Origin: Luteococcus peritonei
GTDB lineage: Bacteria; Actinomycetota; Actinomycetes; Propionibacteriales; Propionibacteriaceae
Direction of reading: 5' to 3'
Assembly: GCF_039526385.1 (NCBI RefSeq)
Contig: NZ_BAAAIX010000013.1
Location: forward strand, 62,001-126,000
Length of the DNA stretch: 64,000 nt
In this document: piece by piece, positions 61,791-64,000 of the stretch
Numbering within the stretch: the first letter of the stretch is position 1
Layout: the number at the start of each line of letters is the position of its first letter
Translations under genes and position numbers: made by a program
Notes under the pieces: generated by a model
Databases searched by the model: none
What the model was told of the DNA's origin: nothing
The model's input: only the letters and a program-made list of their open reading frames with translations

Positions 61791-62966
61791 ATGCGCATCG
61801 TCCTGGCACCCGACTCGTTCAAGGAGAGTCTCACCGCCCAGCAGGTCTGCGAGGCCCTGGAACGCGGACTGAAGACCCACCTGCCCTGGGCCGACTTCGT
61901 CCACGTCCCGATGGCGGACGGGGGAGAGGGCACGGTGCAGTCGCTGGTGGACGCCACCGGCGGCAGCCTGCGCACCACCCCCGTCACCGGCCCGCTCGGT
62001 GAGCCCGTCGAGGCCACTTGGGGCGTGCTGGGCGACGGCACCACCGCCGTCATCGAGATGGCCGAGGCCAGCGGTCTGGGGCTGGTGCCCCCCGATCGTC
62101 GTGACCCCCGCTCCACCACCACGCGCGGCACCGGCGAACTGCTGCTCGCCGCCTGGCAGGCCGGCATCGACCACGTCGTGCTCGGCATCGGCGGCAGCGC
62201 CACCAATGACGCCGGGGCCGGCCTGGCCCAGGCCCTCGGCGCGCGGCTGCTCGACGCCGACGGCCAGGAACTGCCTGCCGGCGGTGCGGCGCTCGCCCGG
62301 CTGGACCGCTTCGACCTCTCCGGCCTGGACCCTCGTCTGGCCAGCACCACCATCGAGGTGGCCTGCGACGTGACCAACCCGCTGTGCGGGCCCGAGGGCG
62401 CCAGCGCCATCTACGGTCCGCAGAAGGGTGCCGATCCCGCCTGCGTCGCCGAGCTCGACGCAGCCCTGGCCCGCTTCGCCCAGGTGGTGGCCGCCGACCT
62501 GGGCCGTGAGGTGGCAGACGTCCCGGGCGCCGGGGCGGCCGGCGGGCTGGGCGCCGGGCTCTTGGCGCTGGCCCCGCACGCCCGGCTTCGGCCCGGCATC
62601 GACATCGTCGTGGACCAGTCGCGCCTGGCCGAGAAGCTGGATGGGGCTGCCCTGGTGGTCACCGGCGAAGGCCGCATGGACGGCCAGACCCGCTTCGGCA
62701 AGACCCCGATGGGCGTCGCGCTCGCAGCCCATCGTGCGGGAGTGCCGGTGGTCGGCATCGCCGGTAGCCTCGGCGACGGTGCCGAGGAACTGCTCGGCGA
62801 GGGCTTCGTCGCCATCCTGCCCGTGCTCGACCGGCTCGATGAGCTGCCCGCCGTGCTGGCCGCGGCCGCGCAGAACGTCGAGCGCACCGCAAGGCAGGTC
62901 GGGGCGCTGCTCTCGCTGCCGCTGCAGAGCGCGTCAGGGCAGGAGCCTGTCACCGGCACCGCGTAG
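61791..62966 (+). CDS. glxK: glycerate kinase (GarK/GlxK type)
   Basis: A 391-residue class II-type glycerate kinase that phosphorylates D-glycerate with ATP. Family signatures are APDSFKESLTA at the start, MADGGEGTVQSL, the GIGGSATNDAGAG phosphate-binding segment, and VVTGEGRMDGQTRFGKTP near the C-terminus. Length is standard. It starts 49 bp after dnaX and breaks the usual dnaX-ybaB-recR order, in which ybaB directly follows. Confidence 0.93.
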   Translation: MRIVLAPDSFKESLTAQQVCEALERGLKTHLPWADFVHVPMADGGEGTVQSLVDATGGSLRTTPVTGPLGEPVEATWGVLGDGTTAVIEMAEASGLGLVPPDRRDPRSTTTRGTGELLLAAWQAGIDHVVLGIGGSATNDAGAGLAQALGARLLDADGQELPAGGAALARLDRFDLSGLDPRLASTTIEVACDVTNPLCGPEGASAIYGPQKGADPACVAELDAALARFAQVVAADLGREVADVPGAGAAGGLGAGLLALAPHARLRPGIDIVVDQSRLAEKLDGAALVVTGEGRMDGQTRFGKTPMGVALAAHRAGVPVVGIAGSLGDGAEELLGEGFVAILPVLDRLDELPAVLAAAAQNVERTARQVGALLSLPLQSASGQEPVTGTA

Positions 62967-63039
62967 GCTTGCCCCTGCACCGCGGGACACCGCGCGCAGT
63001 CATCCACCACCGGCCCCGTCCGGCGACGAGAGGACCACC

Positions 63040-63357
63040 ATGTTTCCCGAGGGTATGGACATGAACGCACTGCTGGCGCAGGCCCAGGCCATGCAGGCCC
63101 AGCTGCAGCAGGCACAGGCCCAGCTGGTGGCCTCCAGCTTCACCGGCACCGCCGGCGGTGACCTTGTCGAGGCCACCATCACCGGCGACGGCGAGCTGAC
63201 CGCGCTCACCATCAAGCCCGAGGCGATGGACCCCGAGGATCCGGAGAGCCTGGCTGACCTGGTGCTGGCCGCCGTCCGCGACGCCAACGCCCAGCTCAAG
63301 ACCAAGGCCGCCGAGGTCATGCCCGCCATGCCCGAGATGGGTGGCCTCGGCTTCTGA
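63040..63357 (+). CDS. ybaB: YbaB/EbfC family nucleoid-associated protein
   Basis: A 105-residue YbaB/EbfC protein that binds DNA as a dimer. A helical, Gln/Met/Ala-rich N-terminus (LLAQAQAMQAQLQQAQAQL) precedes the characteristic GGDLVEATITGDGELTALTI strands. The ATG at 63040 follows GAGAGGA; ATGs at 63055 and 63061 are alternatives. It sits between glycerate kinase and recR. Confidence 0.93.
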   Translation: MFPEGMDMNALLAQAQAMQAQLQQAQAQLVASSFTGTAGGDLVEATITGDGELTALTIKPEAMDPEDPESLADLVLAAVRDANAQLKTKAAEVMPAMPEMGGLGF

Positions 63358-63369
63358 GCCGCATCGGCC

Positions 63370-63394
63370 CCGGACCCTCCCAGTGAGGGTCCGG
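63370..63394. terminator. hairpin between ybaB and recR
   Basis: ccggaccct (63370-63378) pairs with agggtccgg (63386-63394). It may act as a partial terminator or mRNA processing site within the unit. Confidence 0.5.
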
Positions 63395-63464
63395 CGGGCC
63401 GACCTGCCCGGCCACGCCGGGACGCACCGACGCAACTGCCGCCGTCGCGGCACGGAAGGACACG

Positions 63465-64000
63465 ATGTACGAGGGCCCGGTACAGGACCTGATCGACGAG
63501 CTGGGCCGCCTGCCCGGCGTCGGCCCCAAGAGCGCCCAGCGCATCGCCTTCTGGATGCTGGACCAGCCCGCCGAGGAGATCCAGCGCTTCGCCCAGGTGG
63601 TCAGCGAGGTGAAGGCCAAGGCGCGCTTCTGCCAGGTCTGCTTCAACGTCTCCCAGGAGGAGACCTGCCGGATCTGCCGCGACCCGCGCCGCGACCAGAG
63701 CGTCATCTGCGTGGTGGAGGAGAGCAAGGACGTGGTGGCCATCGAGCGCACCCGTGAGTTCCGCGGGCTCTACCACGTGCTCGGCGGCGCCATCAGCCCG
63801 ATCGACGGCAAGGGCCCCTCCGACCTGCACATCCGCGAGTTGCTCAGCCGGCTCGCGGATGGCACCGTGACCGAGATCATCCTGGCCACCGACCCCAACA
63901 CCGAGGGCGAGGCGACCGCCACCTACCTCTCGCGCCTGCTCAAGGACATGGGCCTGCAGATCAGCCGCCTGGCCTCCGGCCTGCCCGTCGGCGGAGACCT
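63465..64000 (+). CDS. recR: recombination mediator RecR, 3' partial
   Basis: The first 178 codons of RecR, which helps load RecA at gaps with RecF and RecO. The helix-hairpin-helix segment ELGRLPGVGPKSAQRIAFW, the zinc finger CQVCFNVSQEETCRIC and the Toprim region (VVEESKDVVAIERT, ILATDPNTEGEATA) are present in order. The ATG at 63465 is preceded by GGAAGGA. The gene runs off the right edge of the window with only about 20 residues missing. Confidence 0.96.
   Translation, partial: MYEGPVQDLIDELGRLPGVGPKSAQRIAFWMLDQPAEEIQRFAQVVSEVKAKARFCQVCFNVSQEETCRICRDPRRDQSVICVVEESKDVVAIERTREFRGLYHVLGGAISPIDGKGPSDLHIRELLSRLADGTVTEIILATDPNTEGEATATYLSRLLKDMGLQISRLASGLPVGGD

Overview
The window is about 64 kb of very GC-rich DNA from a high-GC Gram-positive bacterium. 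GTG starts are frequent, AGGAGG-type ribosome binding sites are common, and the right end carries ffs, dnaX, ybaB and recR close together. Together with the gene content this suggests an actinobacterium, possibly of the Propionibacteriales; the genus is not proven by anything seen here. Most of it is ordinary chromosome. One lower-GC stretch of scrambled mobile DNA (about 49.01-55.29 kb) lies against a tRNA-Ser gene.

Left part (0-19.5 kb): an esterase, a Gfo/Idh/MocA oxidoreductase, a family 3 glycoside hydrolase, an alpha/beta hydrolase, a DUF2231 membrane protein, polyphosphate kinase 2, an AbrB-type membrane protein, a double-hotdog thioesterase, an excalibur-domain surface protein and an aldo/keto reductase. 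An ATP-dependent DNA ligase overlaps a small EVE-like gene. Two large paralogous membrane histidine kinases, each an active kinase half followed by a degenerate second half, flank two genes of unknown role.

Aromatic catabolism (19.5-32.2 kb): succinate-semialdehyde-type dehydrogenase divergent from a FAH-hydrolase/RraA-aldolase fusion, CHMS dehydrogenase (hpaE), homoprotocatechuate 2,3-dioxygenase (hpaD), a metabolite:H+ symporter and a GntR regulator. This forms a compact homoprotocatechuate meta-cleavage pathway. A 3-hydroxybenzoate 4-monooxygenase-like flavoprotein and a divergent IclR regulator follow. Between them lie noncoding regions with 20-bp tandem repeats and a 26-bp inverted repeat that recurs 31 kb away.

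Middle (32.3-49 kb): an EVE-like/DUF3883-like protein with a damaged nuclease motif; an SDR; a half-size solute-binding lipoprotein overlapping a CDF-like transporter; a three-gene operon of N-formylglutamate-amidohydrolase-like, DUF1704 metallopeptidase-like and ATP-grasp ligase genes, the best candidate for an undescribed pathway; an Nramp-related transporter without the canonical metal motifs; a YhgE/Pip membrane protein with a degenerate ABC ATPase; and a CUT1 sugar ABC transporter operon.

Mobile region (49.01-55.29 kb): a polysaccharide deacetylase gene is cut to its 3' end. Next come a frameshifted excisionase, a truncated integrase, pieces of ISL3-family transposase, an intact UvrA2-like ABC ATPase, fragments of unknown genes, and an IS3-family element that contains two assembly gaps. 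A terminator and tRNA-Ser(GGA) close it.

Right end (55.4-64 kb): two PaaI-type thioesterases, a CycA-like amino acid permease, SRP RNA, a DUF4287 protein, dnaX with a long acidic N-terminal extension, glycerate kinase, ybaB and the start of recR.
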